This document shows, piece by piece, positions 1 to 9,113 of a DNA stretch of 64,000 nt. Within the stretch, counting starts at the first letter, position 1; the number at the start of each line of letters is the position of its first letter. The position numbers and the translations under genes are program-made. This stretch comes from an uncultured Ruminococcus sp. GTDB lineage: Bacteria > Bacillota > Clostridia > Oscillospirales > Ruminococcaceae. Where the stretch lies: contig CAKSAK010000003.1 in assembly GCA_934435205.1 (NCBI GenBank), positions 62,001 to 126,000 of the forward strand. The letters run 5' to 3'. Under the pieces are notes generated by a model, which was given only the letters and a program-made list of their open reading frames with translations, made no database searches and was not told the origin of the DNA.

Positions 1-1
1 C

Positions 2-2293
2 TTTGCGCCTATGATCATCTATGTTGCCCTTATGATAGCTTCAGATGTGACCCATAACAAGGTCATAGCGAAGGTGGTGGAGGGAAGCGTTCTTATGCTT
101 CTTATAAGCGGCATGGCTCAGATAATCCAAGTGGGTTCTGTGGACGGAAGCTCGTTCTGGCTCAAACTTGTGGGGCTTTTCAATGACGGTAAACAGCTCC
201 GTGGCGGCGGACTTGCAAGCGCATTGCTTGGCTGGCCTTTGCTTTCGCTTTTCAAGAGAGTTGGCGCAGGTATCGTTATCGTTCTTGTGGCGTTCACTTT
301 TATAATGCTGCTTACAAATGTTACGCTTCCGCAGCTTCTCAAAGCGGTTTCAAAGCCTTTTGTAAAGAGCTATGAAGCAGTGAACGAGGAGCGTATCGAG
401 CGTGCGTCTCAGCCTCCGAAGCCTCCAAGAGATAAAAAAGAGCCAAGGCGTAGCGGTAGAGTGGATATTGCAAAATTCTATCCTGATGATGACCCTGACA
501 CGGCGGCGGAAGCCTTTGTGCCTGTTACAGAGGAGGAAGAAGTCACAGACAAGGTGGACGCTTCAAAGATAGATATGCCGGTCCACCCTGTGAAAGCCCC
601 TGTGATAACACATGAAAAGCTTGAAGAAACGGCTAAAACTACCGATAATGAGGAGCTTAAAAGGATAATAGAAAACGCTATAGGCGACAGCAGAGAAGAA
701 AAGAAGTCCAAGGACGAGACTGTTAAGCCGCCTGTAGTGAATGTTGAGAAGAACGGTCAGACAACGTTCTTTGAGAAAGACAACAAAATATCTGCTTACG
801 TTTATCCGCCTGTGGATATACTCAAATATGCTAAAAATCCTGTGGCTTCCGAGATAGTTCAGCAGGAGATACAAGAGAAATCTGCAAAGCTTGTGGAAAC
901 GCTTGAAACATATGGTGCTAAAACAAGGATCGTGGGCATACACAGAGGTCCGTCAGTTACAAGATATGAGCTACAGCCTGCGGCAGGAGTAAGAGTGTCG
1001 AAGATAACCGGTCTTGCAGACGATATCGCACTTAACCTTGCGGCAATGAGCGTTCGTATCGAGGCACCTGTGCCTGGCAAGGCATGCATAGGCATAGAAG
1101 TGCCGAACGATCATAGAGATACCGTTTCCCTCCGTGAGCTTATCGACAGCGAGGAATACAGAAAGGCAAAGGGCAAGCTTACCTTTGCAGTTGGCAAGGA
1201 TATTGAGGGAAATATCATTATCGGCGATATCGCCAAAATGCCGCATATGCTCGTTGCTGGTACTACTGGTTCAGGTAAGTCTGTTTTCACAAACTCTATC
1301 ATACTTTCTATACTTTACCATGCGTCACCTGACGAGGTAAAGCTTATCCTTATCGACCCTAAGAAAGTCGAGTTCCCTATTTATAATAAGATACCTCATT
1401 TGCTTATCCCTGTTGTTACCGAGCCTTTAAAGGCGGCTGGTGCGCTGGGCTGGGCGGTAAATGAAATGAACAAGCGTTATCTTATGTTCGAAGCGAACAA
1501 TGTCAAGAACTTGCAGGAGTTCAATGACATGGTCATGGAAGAACGCAACAAGCCTGTCGAGGAGCAGGACGAAGTCCGTGCAAAGATAGACCTGCTGCCG
1601 CAGATAGTTATTGTGGTGGACGAGTTTGCCGACCTTATGATGGCTGCGAGAAGCGAGGTCGAGGACTCAGTTCTCAGACTTGCACAGCTCGCCCGTGCGG
1701 CAGGAATACACATGATAATCGCAACACAGTCTCCTAGAGCGGACGTGCTGACAGGACTTATCAAGTCCAATATCCCATCGAGAGTTTCTCTAAGCGTATC
1801 CAGTAACGTTGACTCACGAGTTATTCTTGACGAAAGCGGTGCGGAAAAGCTTCTTGGAAACGGTGACCTGCTTTATAAGCCTGTTGGCGTTAAAAAGCCT
1901 ATAAGAATGCAGAGCGGCTATGCAGCGACTTCTGAGATAAGAGAGGTTGTAAACTTTCTCAAGAACGAGCATACCGCAGAATACAGCGATGAAGTTATCG
2001 CAGAGGTGGAGGAAAATACACCACAGCCAAAGGACAGCGGTTCGGCAGGCAGCGACAATGTTTCCGTAAATCCTGATGACGACCTTGTAAATCAGGCAAT
2101 ATCCATAATCGTGCAGACAAATAACGCTTCCACTGCGTTCTTGCAGAGAAAGCTAAAGCTCGGTTTCCCTAGAGCCGCCCGTATCATGGACGAGATTGAG
2201 GAAATGGGCATAATAGGACCGCAGGAAGGCTCTAAGGCACGAAAGATAAACATAACAAAAGAAGAATGGGCTGAAATGCAGGCAAGAAGATAG
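2..2293 (+). CDS. ftsK: DNA translocase FtsK/SpoIIIE, 5'-truncated by window edge
   Basis: ATP-driven double-stranded DNA pump that moves chromosomes through the division or sporulation septum. The reading frame is open to the first base of the window, so the true start lies upstream; the first ATG is at 11. Visible parts in order: remaining N-terminal membrane helices (visible residues ~1-35 and ~75-110), a charged linker to ~250, then the motor with Walker A GTTGSGKS (~417-424) and Walker B VIVVDEFADLM (~535-545). A C-terminal winged-helix gamma domain (from ~690) reads polar DNA motifs in this family. FtsK and SpoIIIE cannot be told apart here. It leads a run of same-strand genes, 20 bp ahead of the MBL-fold gene. 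Confidence 0.95.
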   Translation, partial: FAPMIIYVALMIASDVTHNKVIAKVVEGSVLMLLISGMAQIIQVGSVDGSSFWLKLVGLFNDGKQLRGGGLASALLGWPLLSLFKRVGAGIVIVLVAFTFIMLLTNVTLPQLLKAVSKPFVKSYEAVNEERIERASQPPKPPRDKKEPRRSGRVDIAKFYPDDDPDTAAEAFVPVTEEEEVTDKVDASKIDMPVHPVKAPVITHEKLEETAKTTDNEELKRIIENAIGDSREEKKSKDETVKPPVVNVEKNGQTTFFEKDNKISAYVYPPVDILKYAKNPVASEIVQQEIQEKSAKLVETLETYGAKTRIVGIHRGPSVTRYELQPAAGVRVSKITGLADDIALNLAAMSVRIEAPVPGKACIGIEVPNDHRDTVSLRELIDSEEYRKAKGKLTFAVGKDIEGNIIIGDIAKMPHMLVAGTTGSGKSVFTNSIILSILYHASPDEVKLILIDPKKVEFPIYNKIPHLLIPVVTEPLKAAGALGWAVNEMNKRYLMFEANNVKNLQEFNDMVMEERNKPVEEQDEVRAKIDLLPQIVIVVDEFADLMMAARSEVEDSVLRLAQLARAAGIHMIIATQSPRADVLTGLIKSNIPSRVSLSVSSNVDSRVILDESGAEKLLGNGDLLYKPVGVKKPIRMQSGYAATSEIREVVNFLKNEHTAEYSDEVIAEVEENTPQPKDSGSAGSDNVSVNPDDDLVNQAISIIVQTNNASTAFLQRKLKLGFPRAARIMDEIEEMGIIGPQEGSKARKINITKEEWAEMQARR

Positions 2294-2313
2294 CTCAGGC
2301 GGAAAGGGATAAC

Positions 2314-3255
2314 ATGGCAGGCAGGTCTGTGAAAAAGAAAAATTCTACAGCGCCGCTTAAAAAGGCGGTAACGCTCATAGCGGTCTTTGTGGTGCTGCTT
2401 TTTACAGTGCTTGACCTGACGGGGTTAGTTTCTTTCGACAGCTTGCTTATCAAGGCAGGCGTTGAGGACAAGCCTGCGGAACACGCTCAGACAGAGGTGC
2501 ATTTTATCGACGTTGGTCAGGGCGACAGCACTCTTGTGATATCACAAGGCGAGGCTATGCTCATTGACAGCGGTGACAAAGACGATAGCAATAAAATAGA
2601 AAAATATCTTGAAAAGCAGGGTGTGACGGAGATAAAATATCTCATTGCCACCCACCCTCACGCTGACCATATTGGTGAAATGAGCGAGATAATAGACCAG
2701 TTTCAGGTGGATAAGTTCATAATGCCGAAAGTCAAGGCTGACATGACGCCCACCACAACGATATATGAGAAAATGCTTAAAAGCATAAAGGCAAAGGGCT
2801 TGAAGATTACACAGGCAAGGCCTATGGAATTTGAGCTTGGAAGCTGTAAGGTTGAGCTTTTCACACCAAAAAAGGATTATGATGATCTCAATAACTACTC
2901 CACCCTTGTTAAGATAACAGACGGTGAGAACAGCTTTCTTATCACAGGGGATTGCGAGACCACTGAGGAGAAAGATATACTTTCTCAGGGATATGACGTT
3001 TCTGCAAAGGTGCTTAAAGCAGGTCATCACGGCAGTTCCACTTCTTCGGGGGTCGAATTTCTTAACAAAGTCATGCCGAGATATGCTGTAATATCCTGCG
3101 GCAAGGGCAACAAGTATGGTCACCCTCACGAGGAAACTGTCACAAGGCTGAAAAAATATGCTTCCCATTTGTATGTCACTGCAGATGAGGGAACGATAGT
3201 TTTCAGCTCTGACGGCGAGGGGCTGAGCGTTTCTGCTGAAAAGGGAGAAAAGTGA
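2314..3255 (+). CDS. ComEC/Rec2-like metallo-beta-lactamase-fold hydrolase
   Basis: 313-residue protein with one N-terminal transmembrane segment (~17-37) followed by a single MBL domain, probably facing outside. The zinc-binding signature HPHADHIG is seen near residue 115, an early metal-site aspartate in DVGQGDST near 68-75, and AGHHGSS near 235. It matches the stand-alone MBL domain related to the ComEC C-terminal region. The ComEC channel domain is absent, so a DNA-uptake role is not implied; extracellular nuclease or phosphodiesterase activity is possible. A GAAAGGGA ribosome site precedes ATG 2314. The DUF3006 gene starts 1 bp after its stop, so the two are surely co-translated. Confidence 0.85.
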   Translation: MAGRSVKKKNSTAPLKKAVTLIAVFVVLLFTVLDLTGLVSFDSLLIKAGVEDKPAEHAQTEVHFIDVGQGDSTLVISQGEAMLIDSGDKDDSNKIEKYLEKQGVTEIKYLIATHPHADHIGEMSEIIDQFQVDKFIMPKVKADMTPTTTIYEKMLKSIKAKGLKITQARPMEFELGSCKVELFTPKKDYDDLNNYSTLVKITDGENSFLITGDCETTEEKDILSQGYDVSAKVLKAGHHGSSTSSGVEFLNKVMPRYAVISCGKGNKYGHPHEETVTRLKKYASHLYVTADEGTIVFSSDGEGLSVSAEKGEK

Positions 3256-3256
3256 T

Positions 3257-3472
3257 ATGGAAGAAGTTCTTATAGTTGACAGGCTCGAAAACGGCTATGC
3301 CGTGTGCGAAACTGAGCAGGGAGAAAAAAAGGATATACCGCTTTCTGAAACAAAAGACGTTCACGAAGGTGATGTGCTTATCTTAAAAGACGGCGTTTAT
3401 ATCCAAGATAAGGACAAAACAGAAGCAAGAAGAAAAAGGATACTCGCCCTACAGGAGGATCTGTGGGCTTAA
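3257..3472 (+). CDS. DUF3006 family small protein
   Basis: 71-residue acidic/basic protein, soluble, without a signal peptide or membrane segment. Its beta-rich N-terminal half (a VDRLENGYAVCE-type strand pattern) matches DUF3006, a family regularly found directly downstream of ComEC-like MBL proteins, exactly as here. The first base of its ATG lies 1 bp after the upstream stop, so expression is linked. Function unknown; an accessory or partner of the MBL enzyme is inferred from the conserved pairing. Confidence 0.8.
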   Translation: MEEVLIVDRLENGYAVCETEQGEKKDIPLSETKDVHEGDVLILKDGVYIQDKDKTEARRKRILALQEDLWA

Positions 3473-3527
3473 GGCAGCACCATATGATGCGATATGCCAA
3501 AAAATATGCTGAAAGGTATAGATAGAA

Positions 3528-4400
3528 ATGGAAAAAGATTTATTTACGCTTATCAATGAAAAGCTGTCAGGCTTATCAAAGGGACACAAGCTTATTGCAA
3601 ACTACATTCTCTCCCACTATGACAAAGCGGCTTTTATGACGGCTCAGAAGCTTGGAAAAACTGTGGGCGTCAGCGAATCAACTGTAGTAAGATTTGCCTC
3701 AGAGCTTGGTTATGACGGCTATCCTGCCCTTCAAAAAGGCTTGCAGGAGCTTATGAGAAACAAGCTCACAACTGTTCAGAGAATAGAGGTCACTTCCGAC
3801 CTTATGAGCAGTGACAACGTGCTTGAAAGGGTGCTAAATCTTGATATTGACAAGATAAGGCGTACTTTGGAGGAAACTTCAAAGGAGGACTTTAACAATG
3901 CCGTTGACACAATCGTATCCTGCAATACCCTTTACATAATGGGTACGAGAAGTGCGGCTTCTATCGCTTCGTTCCTTGCTTATTATCTGGGACTTATTTT
4001 CCCTCATGTAAAGCTCGTTCAAAGCACCACGACTTCCGAACTGTTTGAAAAGATAATGAGAATAGACGAAAAGGACGCCATGATAGGCATTTCTTTCCCT
4101 AGATATTCTAAGCAGACCGTTAAGGCGCTTAAATATGCAAAGAGCAACGGTGCTAACGTTATAGCTATAACAGACTCAAAGGCTTCGCCTATCGCAAAGT
4201 ATGCAGACAGCCTGCTTCTTGCAAGAAGCGATATGGCTTCGTTTGTTGACTCTCTCGTTGCACCTCTGAGCCTTATAAACGCACTTATCGTTGCGGTATC
4301 AATAAGAAATATCGACAGAGTGTCTCAGACCTTTGAACGCCTTGAAAAGGTGTGGGCTGAGTATGACGTTTACGCAAAAAGCGAGGAAGATACACAGTGA
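3528..4400 (+). CDS. MurR/RpiR family transcriptional regulator
   Basis: 290 residues: an N-terminal helix-turn-helix of the RpiR type (recognition region VSESTVVRFASELGYDGYP, ~47-65) and a C-terminal SIS sugar-phosphate-binding domain (~125-265). Members sense phosphosugars such as MurNAc-6-P or sugar phosphates and regulate catabolic genes. No sugar operon is adjacent: the neighbours are a flavoprotein and cmk-plsC, so the target is not evident from context. The stop overlaps the GTG start of the next gene (GTGA, 4 bp), indicating translational coupling. Confidence 0.9.
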   Translation: MEKDLFTLINEKLSGLSKGHKLIANYILSHYDKAAFMTAQKLGKTVGVSESTVVRFASELGYDGYPALQKGLQELMRNKLTTVQRIEVTSDLMSSDNVLERVLNLDIDKIRRTLEETSKEDFNNAVDTIVSCNTLYIMGTRSAASIASFLAYYLGLIFPHVKLVQSTTTSELFEKIMRIDEKDAMIGISFPRYSKQTVKALKYAKSNGANVIAITDSKASPIAKYADSLLLARSDMASFVDSLVAPLSLINALIVAVSIRNIDRVSQTFERLEKVWAEYDVYAKSEEDTQ

Positions 4401-5632
4401 GAAGATTTGACGCAGTTATAGCAGGTGCAGGAGCGGCAGGAATGTTCTGCGCAGTTCAGCTTGGCTGGCGTGGAAAGAGCGTGGCTGTTATCGAGCATAG
4501 CGGCTGTCAGGGCAGAAAGCTTATGATAACAGGCAAGGGCAGGTGTAACGTCACAAACAACTGCACCGCTGACACTGTTATGAAAAATATCCCACGCAAC
4601 AGCAAGTTCATGTATTCAGCACTGAGCAGATTTGCTCCGGAGGACGTTATGAGCTTCTTTGAGTGTCTTGGGGTGGAGCTTAAAACAGAGCGTGGCAACA
4701 GAGTTTTCCCTGTGAGCGACAGTGCAAAGGATATCGTCAAGGCTCTTGTGAAAGCCTGCGAGGACTGCGGCGTGCAGTTCATCGACGATGAGGTGAAAGA
4801 GCTTATAGTCAAAGACGGCAGAGCAGAGGGCTTTAAATGCGAGCATGGTGATTACTACGCAGACAGCGTTATCGTTGCAACTGGCGGAAAGTCCTATCCA
4901 CGGACAGGCTCAACAGGCGACGGCTATAGGCTTGCAAAGTCTGTGGGACATAAGGTCACGGCGATAACGCCGTCACTTTGTCCTGTGGTCACATATGAGC
5001 GTGAGGAGTGTGCTTCTGCAATGGGGCTTTCTCTTAGAAACTGCACCTTGACCCTCCGTGAAGAGGATAGGGAAAAGCCGCTTTTCCACGAGCTTGGGGA
5101 AATGCTTTTTACACACTTTGGTCTGAGCGGACCGCTTGTACTTTCAGCTTCGGCACACCTTGGTGATATGAACAAGTCACGGTATTATATGGATATCGAC
5201 CTTAAACCTGCCCTGAGCCATGAACAGCTTGACAGCAGGATACTTCGTGATTTCGGCGATTTTCCAAACAGGGATTTTCAGAACTCATTGGGCAAACTGC
5301 TGCCCTCAAAGATAATACCCCTTATAATAAAAAGGTGCGGTATCGACCCTGAGAAAAAGGTCAATCAGATAACCCGTGAGGAGCGTGAAAGGCTTGTTTC
5401 CGCTGTGAAAAAGCTCACGTTCACAGTGAAGTGTATGCGCCCTGTAGAGGAAGCTATCATAACCCGTGGGGGAGTTGATGTTTCACAGATAGACCCACGG
5501 TCAATGGAATCAAAGCTGTGTAAAGGGCTTTACTTTATCGGCGAGGTGCTTGACGTTGACGCTTATACAGGGGGCTTTAATTTGCAGATAGCGTTTTCCA
5601 CGGCGTATAGCTGTGCGGATAAAATAGGATAA
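4397..5632 (+). CDS. HI0933/YhiN-family FAD-dependent oxidoreductase
   Basis: 411 residues. The N-terminal dinucleotide motif GAGAAGMFCAVQLG and the family signature GRKLMITGKGRCNVTN (~37-52) identify the HI0933-like flavoprotein family ('aminoacetone oxidase'). The C-terminal GGFNLQIAFSTAYSCA segment closes the FAD site. The true substrate is unknown for most members. GTG start at 4397 with GAGGAAGA upstream, overlapping the RpiR stop by 4 bp. The cmk-plsC fusion begins 12 bp downstream, an arrangement common in Clostridia. Confidence 0.88.
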   Translation: MRRFDAVIAGAGAAGMFCAVQLGWRGKSVAVIEHSGCQGRKLMITGKGRCNVTNNCTADTVMKNIPRNSKFMYSALSRFAPEDVMSFFECLGVELKTERGNRVFPVSDSAKDIVKALVKACEDCGVQFIDDEVKELIVKDGRAEGFKCEHGDYYADSVIVATGGKSYPRTGSTGDGYRLAKSVGHKVTAITPSLCPVVTYEREECASAMGLSLRNCTLTLREEDREKPLFHELGEMLFTHFGLSGPLVLSASAHLGDMNKSRYYMDIDLKPALSHEQLDSRILRDFGDFPNRDFQNSLGKLLPSKIIPLIIKRCGIDPEKKVNQITREERERLVSAVKKLTFTVKCMRPVEEAIITRGGVDVSQIDPRSMESKLCKGLYFIGEVLDVDAYTGGFNLQIAFSTAYSCADKIG

Positions 5633-5644
5633 GGAGATTTTGAT

Positions 5645-6976
5645 ATGGGAATAAACGTGGCTCTCGACGGACCTTCCGGAGCAGGAAAGTCCACTATCGC
5701 AAAGGCGGTAGCGAAAAAGCTTGAATATGTATATGTAGACACAGGTGCGATGTATCGCTCTATAGCTTATTATGTTATAAGCAAGGGCGCAGATCTTAAT
5801 GACCCTGAGCAGATAAATCCGCTTCTTGGTGAGATATCCATAAAGCTTTGCTACACAGAAGCAGGGCAGAGAGTAATGCTCAATGACGAGGACGTTTCGG
5901 ACAAGATAAGAACCCCTGAGATATCCATGGGAGCTTCAAAGGTGTCTGCTATACCTGAGGTAAGAGAATTTCTGCTTGAACTTCAGAAGAATATCGCAAA
6001 AGAAAATAATATCATCATGGACGGCAGAGATATCGGCACTGTGGTTTTGCCAAACGCTGACGTGAAGATTTTTCTCACAGCCGCACCTGAAGCAAGAGCG
6101 GAAAGACGTTTCAAGGAGCTTCAGGAAAAGGGCGACAAATCTACATACGACGAGGTATTGCAGGATATTATCCAGCGTGACTATAACGATACTCACAGAG
6201 AGATAGCACCACTGAAAAAGGCTGATGACGCCATTGAGGTGGACTCTACTGAGTTGACTCTTGAAGAGTCTGTTGACGCTATTTATAAGGTGATAACCGA
6301 CAAGACTAAAAAAAAAGAGCGTAAGCTAAAAGAGATAATGCCGGTCAGACCTGTGAAAAAGGAACACAGATTGGGTCATTTCCATATGTTTTGGTACACA
6401 GTGCTGAGATATATCGTTATCGGACTTTATCATCTGTATTTTAACATCACTTTCGAGGGTACGGAAAATATCCCAAAGGACGGTGGAAACATATTCGCCT
6501 CAAACCACAGAAGCTATCAGGACCCTGTTTTTATCGCACTGCAAACAAGAGTGCCGCTTTCTTATATGGCTAAGGAGGAGCTTTTTCATCAGAATGTGTT
6601 CTTCACTCTGCTTATAAAAGCGTTCGGCGCTTTCCCTGTTACAAGAGGAAAGGGCGACACGCAGGTAATAGACACATCTATAGAGAAGCTCGAAAAGGGC
6701 AGAAACCTTGTCATCTTCCCTGAGGGAACACGTTCAAAGGACGGCAAGGTAGGAAAGGGCAAAACAGGCGTTGCACTGGTTGCGGCTGTGGCTCAGGTGC
6801 CTGTGGTCCCTGTTGGTATCAATTTTGAGGGCAAGCTCAAATTCAGAAAACGTGTAGTTGTAAGATTTGGCAAGCCTATAGTGCCTGGCGAGATAGGCGT
6901 TACAGCCACCGACCCTCATTCTCTGAAAACTATTAAGAATGAAATAATGAAAAATATCACGGAGCTGGTACATTAA
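5645..6976 (+). CDS. cmk-plsC: (d)CMP kinase fused to 1-acylglycerol-3-phosphate acyltransferase
   Basis: 443-residue fusion. Residues ~1-222 are cytidylate kinase (P-loop GPSGAGKST at 8-16; DGRDIGTVV ~130), phosphorylating CMP/dCMP with ATP. Residues ~240-443 are a PlsC-type acyltransferase with NHRSYQDP (HX4D, ~288) and FPEGTRSKDG (~358), converting lysophosphatidate to phosphatidate at the membrane. The linker is Lys-rich (DKTKKKERK). The fusion is known in Clostridia and links CTP-dependent phospholipid synthesis to CMP recycling. The next ATG follows the stop with no gap, giving strong coupling to ispH-rpsA. Confidence 0.93.
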   Translation: MGINVALDGPSGAGKSTIAKAVAKKLEYVYVDTGAMYRSIAYYVISKGADLNDPEQINPLLGEISIKLCYTEAGQRVMLNDEDVSDKIRTPEISMGASKVSAIPEVREFLLELQKNIAKENNIIMDGRDIGTVVLPNADVKIFLTAAPEARAERRFKELQEKGDKSTYDEVLQDIIQRDYNDTHREIAPLKKADDAIEVDSTELTLEESVDAIYKVITDKTKKKERKLKEIMPVRPVKKEHRLGHFHMFWYTVLRYIVIGLYHLYFNITFEGTENIPKDGGNIFASNHRSYQDPVFIALQTRVPLSYMAKEELFHQNVFFTLLIKAFGAFPVTRGKGDTQVIDTSIEKLEKGRNLVIFPEGTRSKDGKVGKGKTGVALVAAVAQVPVVPVGINFEGKLKFRKRVVVRFGKPIVPGEIGVTATDPHSLKTIKNEIMKNITELVH

Positions 6977-8935
6977 ATGTTAACAAAGTGTAAAATTTGC
7001 GTTGCAAAGACCGCAGGTTTCTGTTTTGGTGTAGACAGAGCCGTAAAAATAGTGTATAATGAATTAGATAACCGAAATAATGTTGTAACGTTAGGCCCAA
7101 TCATTCACAATCCAAACGTAGTTTCTGACCTTGAAGCAAAAGGAGTTTACTCCACCGATGTGGATAAGGTCACGAAAGACCAGACAGTTGTTATCAGATC
7201 TCACGGCGTTGGACTGGACGTGTATGAAAAGCTTGCAAAGGTAGGCGCAGAAGTCATTGACGCTACCTGTCCCTTTGTGGCAAGGATACACAAGATAGCA
7301 GCCGAAAAATCGGGCGAGGGATACGTTATTCTTATCGCAGGCGATGAGGCTCACCCGGAAATAATGGGTATAAGAGGTCATTGCAGCGGAGAGAGTTATG
7401 TGTTCAGTTCATGTGACGATTTTGAAAATTTGGTGAAAGAGAAAGATTTTTCGTCAAAAAAGGTTGCAATTCTGGCTCAGACAACGTATAATAAGAATAT
7501 GTGGAGAAAGTGCGAAGAGCTTTTTGAGAGGTATCTGCCTGAAGCTGTGGTGTATAACACCATATGCAGTGCCACTTCTGAAAGACAGAAGGAGGCGGCG
7601 GAGCTTGCGAAGGCTGCCGACATAATGATAATAGTCGGAGGGCTGCACAGCTCCAATACTCACAAGCTGAAAGCCATATGCGATGAATATTGCAAATGCT
7701 GGCTTGTGGAGGACGCCGAAGGACTGAGGGCATGTGATATTGACTTATCAGGTGCAAAATTTATCGGGATTTCTGCTGGTGCATCGACGCCGGCTTATAT
7801 AATCAAGGAGGTACAACAGACCATGAGTGAAATGTTGAACAATGTTGACGAAGAATTTAATTTTGAGGAGGAACTGGAAAAGACTCTGAAAAAAATACAT
7901 ACGGGAATGAAGGTTGAGGGCATTGTCACCGATATCAATAACGGTGAAGTAGCCGTAGATATCGGAACAAAGCACACAGGCTATATTCCTGCATCTGAGC
8001 TTACAGATGATCCTACTAAGAAGCCAGAGGATATCGTAAAGGTAGGCGACAAGATCGATCTGATCGTTCTTAAGACAAACGACCAGGAAGGTATCGTTAC
8101 ACTTTCTAAGAAGAAAGTTGACGCAGTTCTTGGTTTCCAGAAGATAGTTGAGGCTAAGGAAGCTGACGCTACACTTACAGGTACAGTTACAAACGTTGTT
8201 AAGGGCGGTGTACTCGTATCAGCTAACGGTGTTAAGGTATTTATCCCTGCTTCACAGGCAGCTCCAAGAAGAGATTTTGATCTTAACGATCTGCTCAAGC
8301 AGTCAGTAAGCTTCAAGATCCTTGAGGTAAACGAGGCTAAGCAGAGAGCAGTTGGTTCTATCCGTGCAGTAGCAAGAGAGGAAAGAGCAGCAGCTCAGGC
8401 TAAGTTCTTTGAGACAGCTCAGATCGGTTCTGAGGTAGAGGGTACAGTTAAGTCTATCACAGATTACGGCGTATTCGTAGATCTTGGTGGTGTTGACGGT
8501 CTTATCAGAAGAATGGATCTTTCTTGGAACAGGATCAAGCACCCTTCAGACGTTGTTTCTGTTGGCGATAAGATCACTGTTACTATCAAGGATATCGACA
8601 GCGAAACAAAGAAGGTTTCATTGACATATAAGAAGGCTTCAGAGAATCCATGGGAGATCTTCAAGGCTAACTATGAGGTAGGTCAGGTAGTTAAGGCTAC
8701 TGTTGTTTCTATCACAAGCTTTGGTGCTTTTGCACAGATCATTGACGGTATCGACGGTCTTATCCATATCTCTCAGATCGCTAACCAGAGAGTAAACAAT
8801 GTTGCAGATATCCTTTCTGTAGGTCAGGTAGTTGATTGCCAGATCACAGAGATCGATCTCGACAAGAAGAGGATCAGCCTGTCTATGAGAGCTTTGCTTC
8901 CTGCTGATGACGAGGCTTCTGAGGACGCTGAATAA
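6977..8935 (+). CDS. ispH-rpsA: IspH (HMBPP reductase) fused to ribosomal protein S1
   Basis: 652 residues. The N-terminal ~280 residues are IspH, the last MEP-pathway enzyme, making IPP/DMAPP with a 4Fe-4S cluster. The three cluster cysteines are seen in AGFCFG (~16), ATCPF (~97) and TICSATSE (~196). From ~310 follow four S1 RNA-binding domains (starting near KVEGIVTDINNGEVAVDIG, then at ~395, ~475, ~560). The fusion is known in Clostridia. An in-frame ATG at 7823 preceded by AAGGAGGT could make a free ~370-residue S1. Codon use shifts toward ATC/GGT-type codons in the S1 half, as expected for a highly expressed ribosomal protein. Confidence 0.95.
   Translation: MLTKCKICVAKTAGFCFGVDRAVKIVYNELDNRNNVVTLGPIIHNPNVVSDLEAKGVYSTDVDKVTKDQTVVIRSHGVGLDVYEKLAKVGAEVIDATCPFVARIHKIAAEKSGEGYVILIAGDEAHPEIMGIRGHCSGESYVFSSCDDFENLVKEKDFSSKKVAILAQTTYNKNMWRKCEELFERYLPEAVVYNTICSATSERQKEAAELAKAADIMIIVGGLHSSNTHKLKAICDEYCKCWLVEDAEGLRACDIDLSGAKFIGISAGASTPAYIIKEVQQTMSEMLNNVDEEFNFEEELEKTLKKIHTGMKVEGIVTDINNGEVAVDIGTKHTGYIPASELTDDPTKKPEDIVKVGDKIDLIVLKTNDQEGIVTLSKKKVDAVLGFQKIVEAKEADATLTGTVTNVVKGGVLVSANGVKVFIPASQAAPRRDFDLNDLLKQSVSFKILEVNEAKQRAVGSIRAVAREERAAAQAKFFETAQIGSEVEGTVKSITDYGVFVDLGGVDGLIRRMDLSWNRIKHPSDVVSVGDKITVTIKDIDSETKKVSLTYKKASENPWEIFKANYEVGQVVKATVVSITSFGAFAQIIDGIDGLIHISQIANQRVNNVADILSVGQVVDCQITEIDLDKKRISLSMRALLPADDEASEDAE
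7805..7825 (+). promoter_or_regulatory. Internal Shine-Dalgarno and in-frame ATG at the IspH/S1 junction
   Basis: AAGGAGGT (7805-7812) lies 10 nt before an ATG (7823) that is in frame with ispH-rpsA and sits just after the last IspH residues. Initiation here would give a stand-alone S1 beginning MSEMLNNVDEEF. Such a strong site inside a coding region, placed exactly at the domain boundary, is unlikely to be chance. Use in vivo is inferred. Confidence 0.6.
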
Positions 8936-8949
8936 GCAATAAAATTCAT

Positions 8950-8977
8950 GGGGGCGAGTGATCGCCCTCGTTTTTTA
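8950..8977 (+). terminator. Rho-independent terminator after ispH-rpsA
   Basis: GGGGGCGA / TCGCCCTC stem with a GTGA loop, followed by GTTTTTT. Ends the long 5' operon. Confidence 0.85.
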
Positions 8978-9049
8978 TTTTAATGAAATAACGGCAGCTT
9001 TGTTCTGTCAAAAAATCCTTAGAAAAAACTAAAGATTTACCGAAAAGAC

Positions 9050-9078
9050 TTAACTTTTTGATTCGTATGTGGTATAAT
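9050..9078 (+). promoter_or_regulatory. Sigma-A promoter of the PBP gene
   Basis: -10 TATAAT at 9073-9078, with a weak -35 TTAACT (9050-9055) 17 bp upstream. It lies 35 bp before the start codon. Confidence 0.6.
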
Positions 9079-9113
9079 AATATCAGATCAAATAAAGACG
9101 AAAGGTTAAATTT

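Noticed and set aside
2542..3168. 208-codon minus-strand frame
   Set aside because: Shadow of the MBL-fold gene; no family resemblance and no start signals.
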